Numbered from the stretch's first letter, positions 9,770-20,000 are shown. The stretch is 26,706 nucleotides of DNA from Xanthomonas translucens pv. translucens DSM 18974 (GCF_000331775.1 NZ_CAPJ01000105.1:1-26706); one strand, 5' to 3'. A program made the numbers and translations. Notes: a model not told the origin generated them from the sequence alone.

Positions 9770-12700
9770 TCACAGCGCCAGACGAATCCCGCCGTAGTAC
9801 ATGCGCCCGATCACGTCGTACACGCCGGCGTGGTAGCCGAGTTCGAAATTGGCGCCGCCCGCCTCCGCCCCCGGCACCCGCGGCGGCGCGCGATCGAACA
9901 GGTTGCTGACCCCGCCGAACACTTCCAGCCCCGACTTGAGCCGGTAGTAGCCGGACACGTCGCTGTAGAACACGTTGCCTGTCCACACTTTCTGGTATTC
10001 GGTCTCGGTGATCTGGGTGCTGCTGCGCATCTTGGAGAAGTGGCGCAGCGACCAGGTCGCGCCGGCGTGCGCGTTGGACCAGGTGCCGCGCAGCACGCCC
10101 TTCCAGGACGGCGAGCCGAACACGCCGGCGAACCGGGTAACTTCTTCCGGCTGGTCCGGATCCAGCGTGTAGTCCTGGCGGATCAAGTGGGTGTAGTTCA
10201 GGTCGAACGACAGCGCGCCGGCATTCTGGCCCCAGCGCTCTGCCAGGTCGTAGCGGTACTGCGCGAAGAAGTCGACGCCGCGGGTCAGGTAGCGCGACAG
10301 GTTGAGCTTCTGGGTGACCGCGTTGAGCAGGTTGCCGTCGGCATCGCGGCTGACGAAGGAGCAGAACGGGTTGTCCAGGGTCGGCGCGTCCACGCACTTG
10401 TTGATGATGGTCTGCGCCGGGAACGAATCGATCGCGCCGCGCAGGTCGATGTTGTAGTAGTCCACAGACAGCGAGAAATCCTGCAGGAAACGCGGGCGCA
10501 GCACGATGCCGACGGTGCGGGTCTTGGCGGTTTCGTTGGCCAGGCCCAGGTTGCCCTTGGTGATGATGTCGCGGTACAGCCAGTAGGTGCTCTTGTCAGA
10601 CGGATTGAGCTGCGCGCAGTTGGCCGCGGTGTACTGGGTGCGGTCGGTACGGTAGCGCTGGTTGTAGGTGTTGCACGGATCGGTGACCCACATGCCGCCG
10701 ATGCTGCTGGCGGTGTACAGCTCGCCGATGTTGGGCGCGCGCACCGCCTTGCCGTAGGTGCCGCGCAGGGTGATGTCCTGGATCGGCGCCCAGTCGATGC
10801 CGAACTTGTTGGTGACGGTGCGGCCGGCGGTGTTGTAGTCGGACACGCGCACCGCCGCGTCCACGCCCAGGCGCTGCGCGAACAGCTTGTCGGCCAGTAG
10901 CGGAAGGTGCAATTCGCTGTAGAGTTCCTTGACGTCGTACTGGCCGACCAGCGGCAGCTGGGTGGTGCCCAGGCTGGCGTTGTAGGCCGGACTGGCCGGA
11001 TCGTACTGGGCGATCGCGCCAATGTCGTTGCGCTCCTTGCGGTACTCGCCGCCGAACGCGATCTGCGCCTCGCCGCCGGGCAGGTCGAAGATGCCGCCGG
11101 AGGCGTAGGCCGACAGCACCTGCTGGGTCATGGTGGTGGTGGCCCAGTCCGAGGTGTAGCGCAGGTAGCCGATCTCCTGCGCGGTCAGGCGCTTGAACGG
11201 ATTCAACGGCACGCAGCCGTTGCCCGGGTCGGTGAGCGTGCTGCGGCAGATCGCGCTGCCGTCGGCGGCGGCGGTGGAATCCACCGCCATGTAATAGCGC
11301 TTGTAGGACACCGTATCGATGTCGCGGTTGCGCTGCTCGGTGCGGCCGTAGGAGTAGTACGCGCTGTAGTTCCAGGCGCGCGCGCCCAGGCTGAAGTCGC
11401 CCTCCAGGCCGACCACGCCCTGCAGCAGCTGGCGCCGGTACTGGCTGCCGCCCTGCCCCAGTTCGTCGTCGAAGTGCCGCGCGAAATAGACCGCGTCGGT
11501 GATCGTGCCGCCGTTGGCCGCGCGCATCTCGTCGGTGATGAACGGGCTGTCGGCCGGCACCGCCTCGCTGCCGAACGCGCTCAGCGCGCGCCACGCCGAT
11601 TGCGAGGTGGTACGCGAATAGCCGACGTTGGCGAAGAGGCGCAGACTGTCGCTGAAGTCGAAATTGAGCGTGGCGCGGCTGGCGAAACGATCCGACGGCA
11701 CTGCCAGGTACCACGAGTCGTAGCGGCCGCCGTACTCGCCGCCGTCGGTGAGCAGGCTGCCCAGCGCGGTGGACGGATCGGCCAGGCTCAGCGGCACGCT
11801 GTTGACGTAGCCGCCCGGGCCGAGCACCGGCGCGCGCAGTTGGCCGTCGGCGGTCATCGCGTAGTGGCGGCCGCCGAGGATGAGCTGCGCGTCCTCGGCG
11901 TTGTTGATGTTGCGGTTGTTGTCGGAGATCCAGTAGCGCTGGTTGCGGTTGTTGCGCGTGTACATCGGGTAGCCCATGGCGGTCCACGGCCGGTCCTGGC
12001 CGGAGACCGAATCGGGTTCGCGCTCGTAGAAGCCGTAGACGGTGACGTTGCCGCGGTTGTCGGCAAAGTTGCGTCCGGCCAACACATCGACGCTGCTGCT
12101 GCGCATGTCGCCGCGGCTGGAGATGCCGTAGCGCGCGCTGGCATCAACGCCCTGGAAATCCTTCTTCAGGATGAAGTTGGCCACACCGGTGACCGCATCG
12201 GCGCCGTACAGCGCCGAGGCGCCGCCGGTAATGACTTCCACCCGTTCCACCAGGCTGGAAGGAATATTGCTCACGTCCACCGCCGAGGTACCCGGGATCG
12301 CCGGGACCTGGCGGCGACCATCGACCAGCACCAGCGTGCGTTGCGTGCCCATGCCGCGCAGGTCCAGCGCGTTGATGCCAGGATTGCCGGCCAGGTTGCT
12401 GGTCTGGCTGGTCTGGGTCAGCGCCAGGCTCGGCAGCTGGTTGACCACGTCGGCAATCTCGGTATAGCCGGCCGCGCGGATCTGCTCGGCGCCGATCACG
12501 GTCAGCGGCGTGGGGCCGTCGAGCGCATCGTTGCGGCGGATGCGCGAACCGGTGACGACGATGCTGTGCAGGGTCTTGGCGTCTGCAGCGGTGTCGCTGC
12601 CATCGGCGGTGGTGGTGGACTTGTCGCGCACCCCAGTCACCTCCTGCGCCGCAGCTGGCAATGCGGCGAGCAGCGCCATCGCGATCGCAGCGCACAGCAG

Positions 12701-12772
12701 CGTGCGCCAGTGTCCGCGTCGATCGCGACAGGCCGAGGCCAGAGGAAAGGAAGGCAAGCGAACGTCGCGCAT
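9770..12772 (-). CDS. TonB-dependent outer-membrane receptor (TBDR-2)
   Basis: 1000-aa TonB-dependent transporter of the outer membrane. The signal peptide has a long basic N-region, a hydrophobic core near residues 24-38 and likely cleavage after Ala42 (PAAA|Q). The TonB-box-like segment TLHSIVVTG is at 67-75. The plug has SSLVERVEVITGGASALYGADAVTGVANF, and the barrel includes the RGTYGKAVRAPNIGELY segment. The C-terminus ends IRLAL rather than in Phe. It belongs to the same broad class as TBDR-1 and TBDR-3 but is clearly more distant: those two share loop motifs missing here. The ATG at 12772 has GAGAG about 7 nt upstream and gives a clean signal peptide; the longer upstream frame is not convincing. 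It sits between the S9 peptidase gene (348-nt gap holding a regulatory module) and the GH146-type gene. The substrate is unknown and inferred from the neighbours. Confidence 0.94.
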   Translation of the reverse strand: MRDVRLPSFPLASACRDRRGHWRTLLCAAIAMALLAALPAAAQEVTGVRDKSTTTADGSDTAADAKTLHSIVVTGSRIRRNDALDGPTPLTVIGAEQIRAAGYTEIADVVNQLPSLALTQTSQTSNLAGNPGINALDLRGMGTQRTLVLVDGRRQVPAIPGTSAVDVSNIPSSLVERVEVITGGASALYGADAVTGVANFILKKDFQGVDASARYGISSRGDMRSSSVDVLAGRNFADNRGNVTVYGFYEREPDSVSGQDRPWTAMGYPMYTRNNRNQRYWISDNNRNINNAEDAQLILGGRHYAMTADGQLRAPVLGPGGYVNSVPLSLADPSTALGSLLTDGGEYGGRYDSWYLAVPSDRFASRATLNFDFSDSLRLFANVGYSRTTSQSAWRALSAFGSEAVPADSPFITDEMRAANGGTITDAVYFARHFDDELGQGGSQYRRQLLQGVVGLEGDFSLGARAWNYSAYYSYGRTEQRNRDIDTVSYKRYYMAVDSTAAADGSAICRSTLTDPGNGCVPLNPFKRLTAQEIGYLRYTSDWATTTMTQQVLSAYASGGIFDLPGGEAQIAFGGEYRKERNDIGAIAQYDPASPAYNASLGTTQLPLVGQYDVKELYSELHLPLLADKLFAQRLGVDAAVRVSDYNTAGRTVTNKFGIDWAPIQDITLRGTYGKAVRAPNIGELYTASSIGGMWVTDPCNTYNQRYRTDRTQYTAANCAQLNPSDKSTYWLYRDIITKGNLGLANETAKTRTVGIVLRPRFLQDFSLSVDYYNIDLRGAIDSFPAQTIINKCVDAPTLDNPFCSFVSRDADGNLLNAVTQKLNLSRYLTRGVDFFAQYRYDLAERWGQNAGALSFDLNYTHLIRQDYTLDPDQPEEVTRFAGVFGSPSWKGVLRGTWSNAHAGATWSLRHFSKMRSSTQITETEYQKVWTGNVFYSDVSGYYRLKSGLEVFGGVSNLFDRAPPRVPGAEAGGANFELGYHAGVYDVIGRMYYGGIRLAL

Positions 12773-12911
12773 GGACTGTCTCTCGGTTGAGCGGCCTGCA
12801 CGGAAATCCAGGCCGCACGACGCCGCGCCCGCATTGCCCAAGGCAACGAGAACCCGCATCGATCGATGGAGGCCGTGCATCCCCGCACGGCGCAGAATAC
12901 GGTGCGCGTTT

Positions 12912-12967
12912 TTGCGCATCGGAAACCCCGTTGCGCATCTTCGCGCGCCGGAAAACCGTTGCGCGTC
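12912..12967. repeat. Short imperfect direct repeats in the TBDR-2 leader
   Basis: TTGCGCATC occurs at 12912-12920 and 12931-12939, with TTGCGCGTC at 12959-12967. CGGAAACCC (12920-12928) and CGGAAAACC (12949-12957) alternate with them. These are too short and irregular for a known repeat family; a regulatory or RNA-structure role is possible. Confidence 0.5.
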
Positions 12968-13009
12968 GCGACGCACCACATCTGCAGAGTTTCACGTCGG
13001 CAGGGTCAG

Positions 13010-13044
13010 CGTCTTGTGGAAAAACGTCGCCTTTGATGTGGAAA
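13010..13044 (-). promoter_or_regulatory. Shared regulatory module, copy 3 (upstream of TBDR-2)
   Basis: Plus-strand reading: CGTCTTGTG (13010-13018, 8/9 to the other copies), exactly 17 nt, ATGTGGAAA (13036-13044, 7/9). The gene-proximal CACAATGTG element is not recognisable at the expected place. It lies about 240 nt before the TBDR-2 start. This is the most degenerate copy, supported mainly by the preserved spacing. Confidence 0.5.
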
Positions 13045-13120
13045 TTTGTCGATATGTTGGAATCGATCACAACGATTGCCACACATCGCGCGCCGCCTCG
13101 CGCGGGTGCGCGCGCAACCC

Positions 13121-15442
13121 TCAGTGCGCGACCGGCGCAGACGCCGCCGCTTGCCGGTTCCAGTCGGGGGTCGGCGCCTGCTGCAACCAGCGCACGAAGA
13201 AATCCGCCAGCCGGCGTCGGCCGTACTCGCCGCCGGCGCCATGATCGCCGCCCGGCACCACCAGCAGATCGAAATCCTTGCCGGCCTTGATCAGCCGATC
13301 GGCGACCTGGAAGGTGCTGGCCGGATCGACGTTGTGGTCCATGTCGCCGGTCACCAGCAGCAGATGCCCCTGCAGGCGCGCGGCGTTGTCGACATTGGAC
13401 GAGGCCGAATACCACGGCCCGACCGGCCAGCCCATCCATTGCTCGTTCCACCAGATCTTGTCCATCCGATTGTCGTGGCAGCCGGAATTGGCCACCGCGG
13501 CGACGTAGAACTCCGGATGGAACAGCAACGCGCCGAGCGCGCTCTGGCCGCCGGCGGAAGTGCCGTAGATGCCCACGCCCTGCGCGATCGCATACCACGG
13601 ATACTGCGCCGCCACGGCGCGGTGCCAGGCGATGCGATCGGGAAAACCGGCGTCCTTGAGATTGCGCCACGCCACGTCGTGGAACGCGCGCGAGCGGTTG
13701 TTGGTGCCCATGCCGTCGATCTGCGCCACGGCGAAGCCGAGCGCGGTCAGCGCCGGCACGCGCGCACTGAAGGTCTTGGGCACGAACGAGCCGTGCGGCC
13801 CGGCGTAGATGTTCTCGACCACGCGATAGCGCTGCCCGTCGGCTTGCGCCTGCGGCCGATGGATCACGCCCCAGATCTCGGTCTTGCCGTCGCGGCCGGG
13901 CGCGTGGAACGGCAGCGGCGGCACCCAGCCGGCGGCGCGCAAGCGGGTCAGGTCGGTGCGCTCGACCTGCTGCACCAGCGCGCCGTCGTCGGCGCGGCGC
14001 AGTTCCAGCACCGGTCCCAGGTCCACCCGCGAATACAGGTCGAGCAGCCAGCGGCCGTCGGGCGACAGCACGACCTCGTGGTCGGCCTGCGCCGGCGTCA
14101 GCGCGGTCAGCCCGCGACCGTCCAGGCCGATGCGATAAGCGTGACGGTAGTACGGGTCCTCGCCCGGATTCATGCCCGAGGCCATGAAGTACAGTTGCTG
14201 CTTCGCCTCGTCGACGCGCTCGACCTTGCGCACCACCCACTCGCCGCGCGTGACCTGGCGCGGAGCGCCACCGCTGCGCGTGTCGTACAGGTATAGCTGT
14301 TCCCAACCGTCGCGCTCGGAGGCCCACAGGGTATGCGCGCCATCGGCGAAATCGTGGCGATAGCGTTTGCCGCCGTCCTCGTGGGTACCGCTGAGATCGG
14401 AATACTCGATGAAGGTTGGCGAGGTTTCCTCGATCAGGGTGCGCGCCTGCGCGCTGCGCCCGTCCGCCTCGATCACCCGGTAGCGCTGGTGGCCGCGTTC
14501 GTTGTACTCGAAGGTGAAGCCGCTGCCGTCGCTGCGCCACTGCGGCCAGCTCAGCGCGAACGCATTGGGGAACAGCGTTGCCGGCACCGCCTGCGCCCGC
14601 CGCGAGGCCAGATCGAACAGCACCGGCTGCAACACCGGCAACGCATCGCCGGGCTTGGCATAGACCTGCTGATGCAACTTGGGCTGCAATTGGTCGCGCG
14701 GCGCCGACTCGATGTAGTACACCGTGCGCAGCGGTGCCGGCGTGACCCGGTAGGCGACCAGCCGGGTCGAGTCCGGCGACCAGGCGAAACTGTCCACCGC
14801 GTAGAACTCGGCAGCGCTGCCGTCATGGCTGAGCGCGACCGGGGCGCCGCCGGCGACCGGCGCGACCACCACGTTGTTGGCCTCGACCCAGGCGCGCCAC
14901 TTGCCGTCTGGCGATGCCTGCGCATACGCCTGGCCCTGCTTCAGCGGAATGCTCAGGTCGTAGGAATCGGGCGGCAACGCGCCAATCTCCGTGCGCGTGC
15001 AGCTGTACTTCGGAAGCGCGCACTGCCAGCGCACCCGAGCGCTCTCGAAGGCAAGCCGGTGCGCATCCAGCTGCACGGCGTGCAGTTGCAATGCGCTCGG
15101 ATCGACCGGCTTGCCGCTGGCCGCGGACATCGCCGCCGCCAGCTGCGCGTGGTCGAAGGCAGGTTCGTTGCGGCCGCCGTCCACCGTCACCCGCCGGTAC
15201 TCGATCGCCGGCGCGGCACCGACGCGTGCCAGCGTGCGCCTGTACAGGAAATGCCCGGCGTCCAGCCACAGCGGCTGCGACGGCTGGCGATCGACCAGCG
15301 CCTCGTAGCGTTTGCTCAGCGCCTGCGCACGTTGATAGTCGTCCGCGCTCGGCGTGGCCAGCGCGCATGGCGCCAGCGTCGCCGCGACGAGCACTACTGC
15401 ACCCAGCGCCGCCCCGCGCCGCCCGTTTCGATCCGTCTTCAT
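13121..15442 (-). CDS. Secreted S9-family serine peptidase (DPP IV-like beta-propeller plus alpha/beta-hydrolase)
   Basis: 773-aa exported peptidase with a Sec signal peptide ending near ALA at residues 28-30. An eight-bladed DPP IV-N-like propeller shows repeated blade motifs such as SPDGKWRAW, WSPDSTRLVAY and SPDGRWLLDLY. The C-terminal prolyl-oligopeptidase-type catalytic domain has nucleophile Ser629 in YGTSAGGQS, Asp702 in GDMDHNV and His734 in GGDHGAG. The clan typically cleaves after proline. The double-Glu motif that anchors the substrate N-terminus in classical DPP IV is not visible: the corresponding region reads AAEFYAVDSFAWSPD, so strict dipeptidyl-peptidase activity is uncertain. 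The ATG at 15442 has GGTGG 7 nt upstream. It begins 19 nt after the GH43 stop and is therefore probably the last gene of the TBDR-3 operon. A role in degrading deglycosylated Hyp/Pro-rich peptides is inference. Confidence 0.92.
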   Translation of the reverse strand: MKTDRNGRRGAALGAVVLVAATLAPCALATPSADDYQRAQALSKRYEALVDRQPSQPLWLDAGHFLYRRTLARVGAAPAIEYRRVTVDGGRNEPAFDHAQLAAAMSAASGKPVDPSALQLHAVQLDAHRLAFESARVRWQCALPKYSCTRTEIGALPPDSYDLSIPLKQGQAYAQASPDGKWRAWVEANNVVVAPVAGGAPVALSHDGSAAEFYAVDSFAWSPDSTRLVAYRVTPAPLRTVYYIESAPRDQLQPKLHQQVYAKPGDALPVLQPVLFDLASRRAQAVPATLFPNAFALSWPQWRSDGSGFTFEYNERGHQRYRVIEADGRSAQARTLIEETSPTFIEYSDLSGTHEDGGKRYRHDFADGAHTLWASERDGWEQLYLYDTRSGGAPRQVTRGEWVVRKVERVDEAKQQLYFMASGMNPGEDPYYRHAYRIGLDGRGLTALTPAQADHEVVLSPDGRWLLDLYSRVDLGPVLELRRADDGALVQQVERTDLTRLRAAGWVPPLPFHAPGRDGKTEIWGVIHRPQAQADGQRYRVVENIYAGPHGSFVPKTFSARVPALTALGFAVAQIDGMGTNNRSRAFHDVAWRNLKDAGFPDRIAWHRAVAAQYPWYAIAQGVGIYGTSAGGQSALGALLFHPEFYVAAVANSGCHDNRMDKIWWNEQWMGWPVGPWYSASSNVDNAARLQGHLLLVTGDMDHNVDPASTFQVADRLIKAGKDFDLLVVPGGDHGAGGEYGRRRLADFFVRWLQQAPTPDWNRQAAASAPVAH

Positions 15443-15461
15443 TCCTCAGCCACCTGATGCA

Positions 15462-17054
15462 TCAACGCGTGTCGCAGCGCTGCGCATCCGCAGCACCGGC
15501 CTGGATCACGCGCTGCGCGCGCGTGGCCCACATTTCCCATTCCTGCACCGCCAACGCGGCATAGCGGCCATCGCCACCGGAAGCATCGAACACCGCGCGC
15601 ACGCAGCGCGTGGTCACCGGCGCGAAACGCAACGTCTGCACGCGGCCGGCAACCGCGCCGCGCATCGCCTCCGCCAGCGGCAGCCAATTCCCGTCCTTGC
15701 GGTATTGCAGATGCCAGCGCGCCGGCGGCGCCACGCCTTGGTTCGCGCCGGGCGGATGGTCGGCCCAGAACACGATGCGGCTGCGCTGCAGCGTCACCGG
15801 CTGCGCCCAGCTGTACTGGATCCACTGCTGCGGCGGATTGTGCGCAGTCCAACTGCCCCACATCTGTGGCGGCAGCGGATTGCGCTTGACCACGCCGTCG
15901 TTGAGCGCAGCGATCCAGTATTGATGCGGGATGTCCGGGCCGTTGGAGGCGCTGGCATGGGCGTAGCGGGCGACGTTGCGCTGCAGCGGCACCGGCGGCT
16001 GCGGCGCACGGGTGGCATGCACCGGACGGATCCGCGCCGGCTGCTGCGTATCGTCCCAGTCCATCCGGTCGATCGCCACGCTGCGGCGGAAATGGCTGCC
16101 GCCCTTGGCATCGGCGGTGTGATAGACCAGGTACCACTGGCCTTTGAACTGCACGATGCCCGGATGCGAGGTGGTGGAGGACACGGGCGGCAGGATCACC
16201 CCGCGGTAAGTCCACGGCCCCAGCGGCGACGGCGCGCTGCCGTAGGCGATGCAGGCGTGGTACAGCGTCGGCGTGCAGTCGGAGTCCGGCCCGGCGCGGT
16301 TGCCGGCGTAGGCCATGTAGTAGATGCCATTGCGCTTGAACAGCCATGGCGCTTCGAAGTAGCCGTCCAGCGTGGTCACCGCCACCGCCGCGCCCTTGGG
16401 CGTGACCATGTCGCGTTCCAGTTCGATGCCGAACAGCTTACCGAAGGTGCCCCAGTACAGGTATACGCGGCCGTCGTCGTCGACCAGCACGGTCGGGTCG
16501 ATGTTCTGGATGGTGTTCCTGACCGGTAGCGACTGCGACAGGATCGGCCCTTGCGGATGCGCATCGCGCCACGGCCCCAGCGGGCTGTCGGCGACCGCCA
16601 CCCCGATCGCGAACGGATCGGCGTTGGACGAGTGCTTTTCCTCCACCGGCGCATACAGGTAATAGCGGCGATCAGGCCCCTGCACGATTTGCGTGGCATA
16701 GGCGCGGCCCGCGGCAGCCCAGGCGAAGACCTGTTCCGGACGCAGCAGCGACGGATAGTGGGTCCAGGTGCCGCTGCCGACATCGTCGGTCACCAGCAGT
16801 TGCCAGCGCTGGATCACGAAGTCGTTGAGGTCGGGCGGCGCTTCGTCGCGGCCGGCGATGATGTACAGCTTGCCGTCGGCGACCAGCGGCGCCGGATCGG
16901 CGGAATAGTCGCGGCCGTCGGCCAGGATCGGATTGCCGGCGCTGTGCACACTGCGCGCGGGCAACGGTGCCGCCTGCGCTGCGGCAACGGCAAGCGCCAG
17001 CAGCAGGCAGGCGCCGATGCGCTGGGCAACACGCGCGGCGCGACGCAGGCTCAT
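15462..17054 (-). CDS. GH43-family exported arabinofuranosidase with C-terminal binding-type module
   Basis: 530-aa secreted enzyme; the signal peptide is cleaved around residues 28-29. The five-bladed GH43 propeller carries the expected triad: Asp53 (YSADPAP, base), Asp186 (NIDPTVLVDDDG, pKa modulator) and Glu234 (YFEAPWLF, acid). His297 in SHPGIV is also typical. GH43 enzymes act mostly as alpha-L-arabinofuranosidases or beta-xylosidases; here the neighbours favour arabinofuranosides, as in the HypAA-type enzyme of Hyp-arabinoside degradation. Residues about 360-515 form a discoidin-like beta-sandwich closely resembling a module in the upstream gene (LNDG, WGSW, GVAPPARWHLQYR). The start ATG at 17054 overlaps the preceding stop as ATGA, indicating translational coupling, and the S9 peptidase follows after 19 nt. 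Substrate is inferred. Confidence 0.93.
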   Translation of the reverse strand: MSLRRAARVAQRIGACLLLALAVAAAQAAPLPARSVHSAGNPILADGRDYSADPAPLVADGKLYIIAGRDEAPPDLNDFVIQRWQLLVTDDVGSGTWTHYPSLLRPEQVFAWAAAGRAYATQIVQGPDRRYYLYAPVEEKHSSNADPFAIGVAVADSPLGPWRDAHPQGPILSQSLPVRNTIQNIDPTVLVDDDGRVYLYWGTFGKLFGIELERDMVTPKGAAVAVTTLDGYFEAPWLFKRNGIYYMAYAGNRAGPDSDCTPTLYHACIAYGSAPSPLGPWTYRGVILPPVSSTTSHPGIVQFKGQWYLVYHTADAKGGSHFRRSVAIDRMDWDDTQQPARIRPVHATRAPQPPVPLQRNVARYAHASASNGPDIPHQYWIAALNDGVVKRNPLPPQMWGSWTAHNPPQQWIQYSWAQPVTLQRSRIVFWADHPPGANQGVAPPARWHLQYRKDGNWLPLAEAMRGAVAGRVQTLRFAPVTTRCVRAVFDASGGDGRYAALAVQEWEMWATRAQRVIQAGAADAQRCDTR

Positions 17055-20000
17055 GGCGCCACCACTGCATCGACCACGATCTGCAGCCGCACCGGCAACT
17101 GTCCGCTGCCGCCGCGCCCCTGCGCGCTGCCGACGATGCTGGAAGTGCCAGGCGTGGCATACGCGGCCGGCGCCAACGGCGGCCACTGCACCGGCACGCG
17201 TTCGCGCGAGCCGTCGTTGTACTGCACGCTAACGAATGCCGGCAGTACCGGCACCTGCCCGGCACGCACGTGCAGCGGCGGCGGCGCCTGCACCGTGTTG
17301 ATCTGGCCCGGCGCGGTGGCGCGCACCCAGATGCTGGCGCTGACCGGCACGCCACCATCGGCCAGGCCCTGCACCTGTACGCGGCCTTCGCCGGCCAGCG
17401 CGGAGGCATCCAGTTGCGGCCAGCGCACGCCCAGCCACGCCCAGCTGCCGTCGGCGAAATAACCGGCGATGCGCTGCGGTAAGGCCGGCGTCTCGCCCGG
17501 CGGCGCCCGCACGTCGAGCGGCTCGGTCGTGTCGGCGCGGTCGGCGAACACCTGCCATTCGTCGATACCGACCGCGGCATGGCCGTTGCCCTGCACCGCG
17601 GTATCCAGCACCACACGCAATGCGCTGGTGCTCACCGGCGCGAACGCCACGCGACTCGCTTCGCCGCGCGCGGCGAGCGGATAGCCGCCGCGTACCGCGA
17701 TATCGCGCCACTGCTCGCCGTCGCGGTATTGCAGCTTCCACGCACGCGGCGGCGCAACGCCGCCATCGGGCTGGTCGTCCCAGAAATACAGCGCGGCACC
17801 ATTCAAGCGCTGCGCTTGCCGCCATTGGTACTGCACCCAGACCGAGGCCGGTTGCGCGCGGCCCCAGCTGCCCCAGCGCCGATCCGCAGCCGGCACCTGG
17901 CCAGGCGTCGGCAGCAGCCCGTCGTTGAGCGCCTGCAGCCGGTGGTGGCCGGCGGTGACCTGCGCGCTGGCCTCGGCGTCGCCCTGCACTTCCAGGCCCT
18001 GCCCCACCGGCATCGGCGCGGCGATCACGGCCACGTCGGCATGGCCTTGCAACGCGCCATCGTCGGCCTGCAGGCGCAGCGTGTAGGCGCCGGGCGCGGT
18101 GAAGCGCACGCCGGTGCTGGCCGCCTGCGGCTCATCGAAGATCGCCGCGCAGCCCTGCGGCGCCTGCAGCACGCGCCACTGCAGTGCCAAGCTGCCGTTC
18201 GGCAGCGCGTCGTCGCCGACGCGGCCAACGACACGCAGTGCGCCGCCGCCGACGCCATCCTGCTGCCAGGCCTCGACCTGCGGCGCCTGATTGGGCTTCG
18301 CCACCGGCACCCGTGCGCCGCTGGCATAGGCCTGGATTTCCTTGATCCCGGTGCGCAGCGCGCCGGCATGAGTCACCAGCACGCGCAAGCGCTGCACGCG
18401 CAACGCCGGGAAGCGCACGCGGTTGCGGTTGCCTTGCGCGATCGGCGCATCGCGCACCTGGCCGGGCACGGTCTTCCAGGTGTGGCCGTCGAAATACTGC
18501 AGCAGGTACAGCCACGGCGGCGCGTAACCGGCGCGGGTGCCGGAAGGAAAACCGTGCTGCTCGCCGGGCGGCGAGGAACTACGGTAGAAATACAGGCGCA
18601 CGTCGTCCAGCAACTGCGGCCGGCCCAGGTCGAGTTCGATCCAGTCGCTGCGCGACGGCGACCCCACGGTACCCCAGAACGGTTCGTTGGCGGTGCTGCC
18701 ATCCACCGCCGCGGTGGCCGGGAAACCGTCGGTGGCATCGCTGGCGCTGACCGCCGCGCCTTGCGCGAGGTTGTGCGCGGTCGCCGGCAGCGTGGTGTCC
18801 ACGCCAGCGTCGGCCAGCACGGCGGTGATGCGCGCATCGGCGGCGAAGCGCACCTGCGCCGGTGCCTGCAGCGCGACGGCCTTTGCGCCAACCACGCGCA
18901 GCTGCGCGGCATCCGCATTGACCGCATCCGGCAGCGCCTGCACGCGGCCGCTGGCCGGGTCGTAGAGCACATGCGCCAGGCGATCGACGGTGAACGCCAG
19001 CTTGCCGTCCACATACAGCGAATAGCCCTTGGGTACCGCACCACCGTAGTGGCGACCGTCGCGGTCCCAGACGATGGACAGGTCGCGATCGCGGTAGCGC
19101 ACCGCGTCGGCGGCGAAATGATCCCAGCCGATATCGATCGGAGACAGCTCGATCCTGGCGTCGCTGCGCGGACGCAGGCCCATCGCGTCCTCGATCACGG
19201 TGAAGTTGGTCGCGCCGAGCTGGGTGTGGTGGATCCACGAGCGGTAGCCGATGCTGCCGCCGTCGGCGGCGCTGCCCTGCGCCCAGAACTCGTTCTGGTC
19301 CGGGTAGCGGTTGTCGCCGTCGATGTAGTGCGCCCAGGCGTTCCAGTACAGCAGCTTGCGGTAGCTGCCCGCGTCCAGGTACGGGCTGGAATAATCGCGC
19401 AGCGCGCTGCCGAGCAGGCGGAAGGCGACGGTGGAATTGATCACCGAGAAGTTGTTGCTACCGCCGGCGCCACGCGCCTGCCGGTCGGCCTGATTGGCGG
19501 TGTAGAACGGGAAGATCGGATACTGCCGCGCGTCGGCGAACAGGCGCAGCGCGCGCACATATTTCGGGTCGTAGTCGGCATCGCCGTGCCTGGGCATCAG
19601 GCCGACGCTGAACGGGTAGTAGTTGTTGGTTTCCTTCCAGTCCACCGGCAGCCGCGCACCATCGGCCTGGCGCTGCTTGAGCAGGTCGCCGTGCAGGCCC
19701 ATGCCGTCGGCGGTGGCGCTGTGGTCCTGCCACAGCACGGCGAGCACGGCGCGGCGGATCTTCGCCGCCAGCGCCTGCATGCGCACAGCGGTGGCCGCAT
19801 CGCCGGCGAGTTGCGCGGCCTGCGCTGCGGCCAGCGCGTTGGCGTAGACGTAGGCGCTCTCGCTGCGGTCCATGCGGATCTGGCCATGCTGCCTGGCCCA
19901 GTCGAAGGACACCGCATCGGCGTCGTTGCCGGTCATCGCCGCCCAGTCGTACTCGATCAGGCCGTTGCCGTTGCGGTCGTAGGCGCGCAACAGCGCGTCC

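Larger units (their letters stand above)
12773..13120. other. 348-nt gene-free leader region of TBDR-2
   Basis: No gene is seen. It holds, from TBDR-2 outward: imperfect direct repeats at 12912-12967, the 12-mer CGCCGGAAAACC at 12946-12957 that also occurs in the TBDR-1 leader, and the regulatory module copy at 13010-13044. Next to the S9 stop is a very GC-rich alternating GCGC stretch (13087-13117) that could fold, but it has no T tract. Confidence 0.55.

Noticed and set aside
13087..13117. GCGC-rich stretch after the S9 peptidase gene as an intrinsic terminator
   Set aside because: Alternating GCGC can pair in several ways and no T tract follows in the direction of transcription. Not listed as a terminator.
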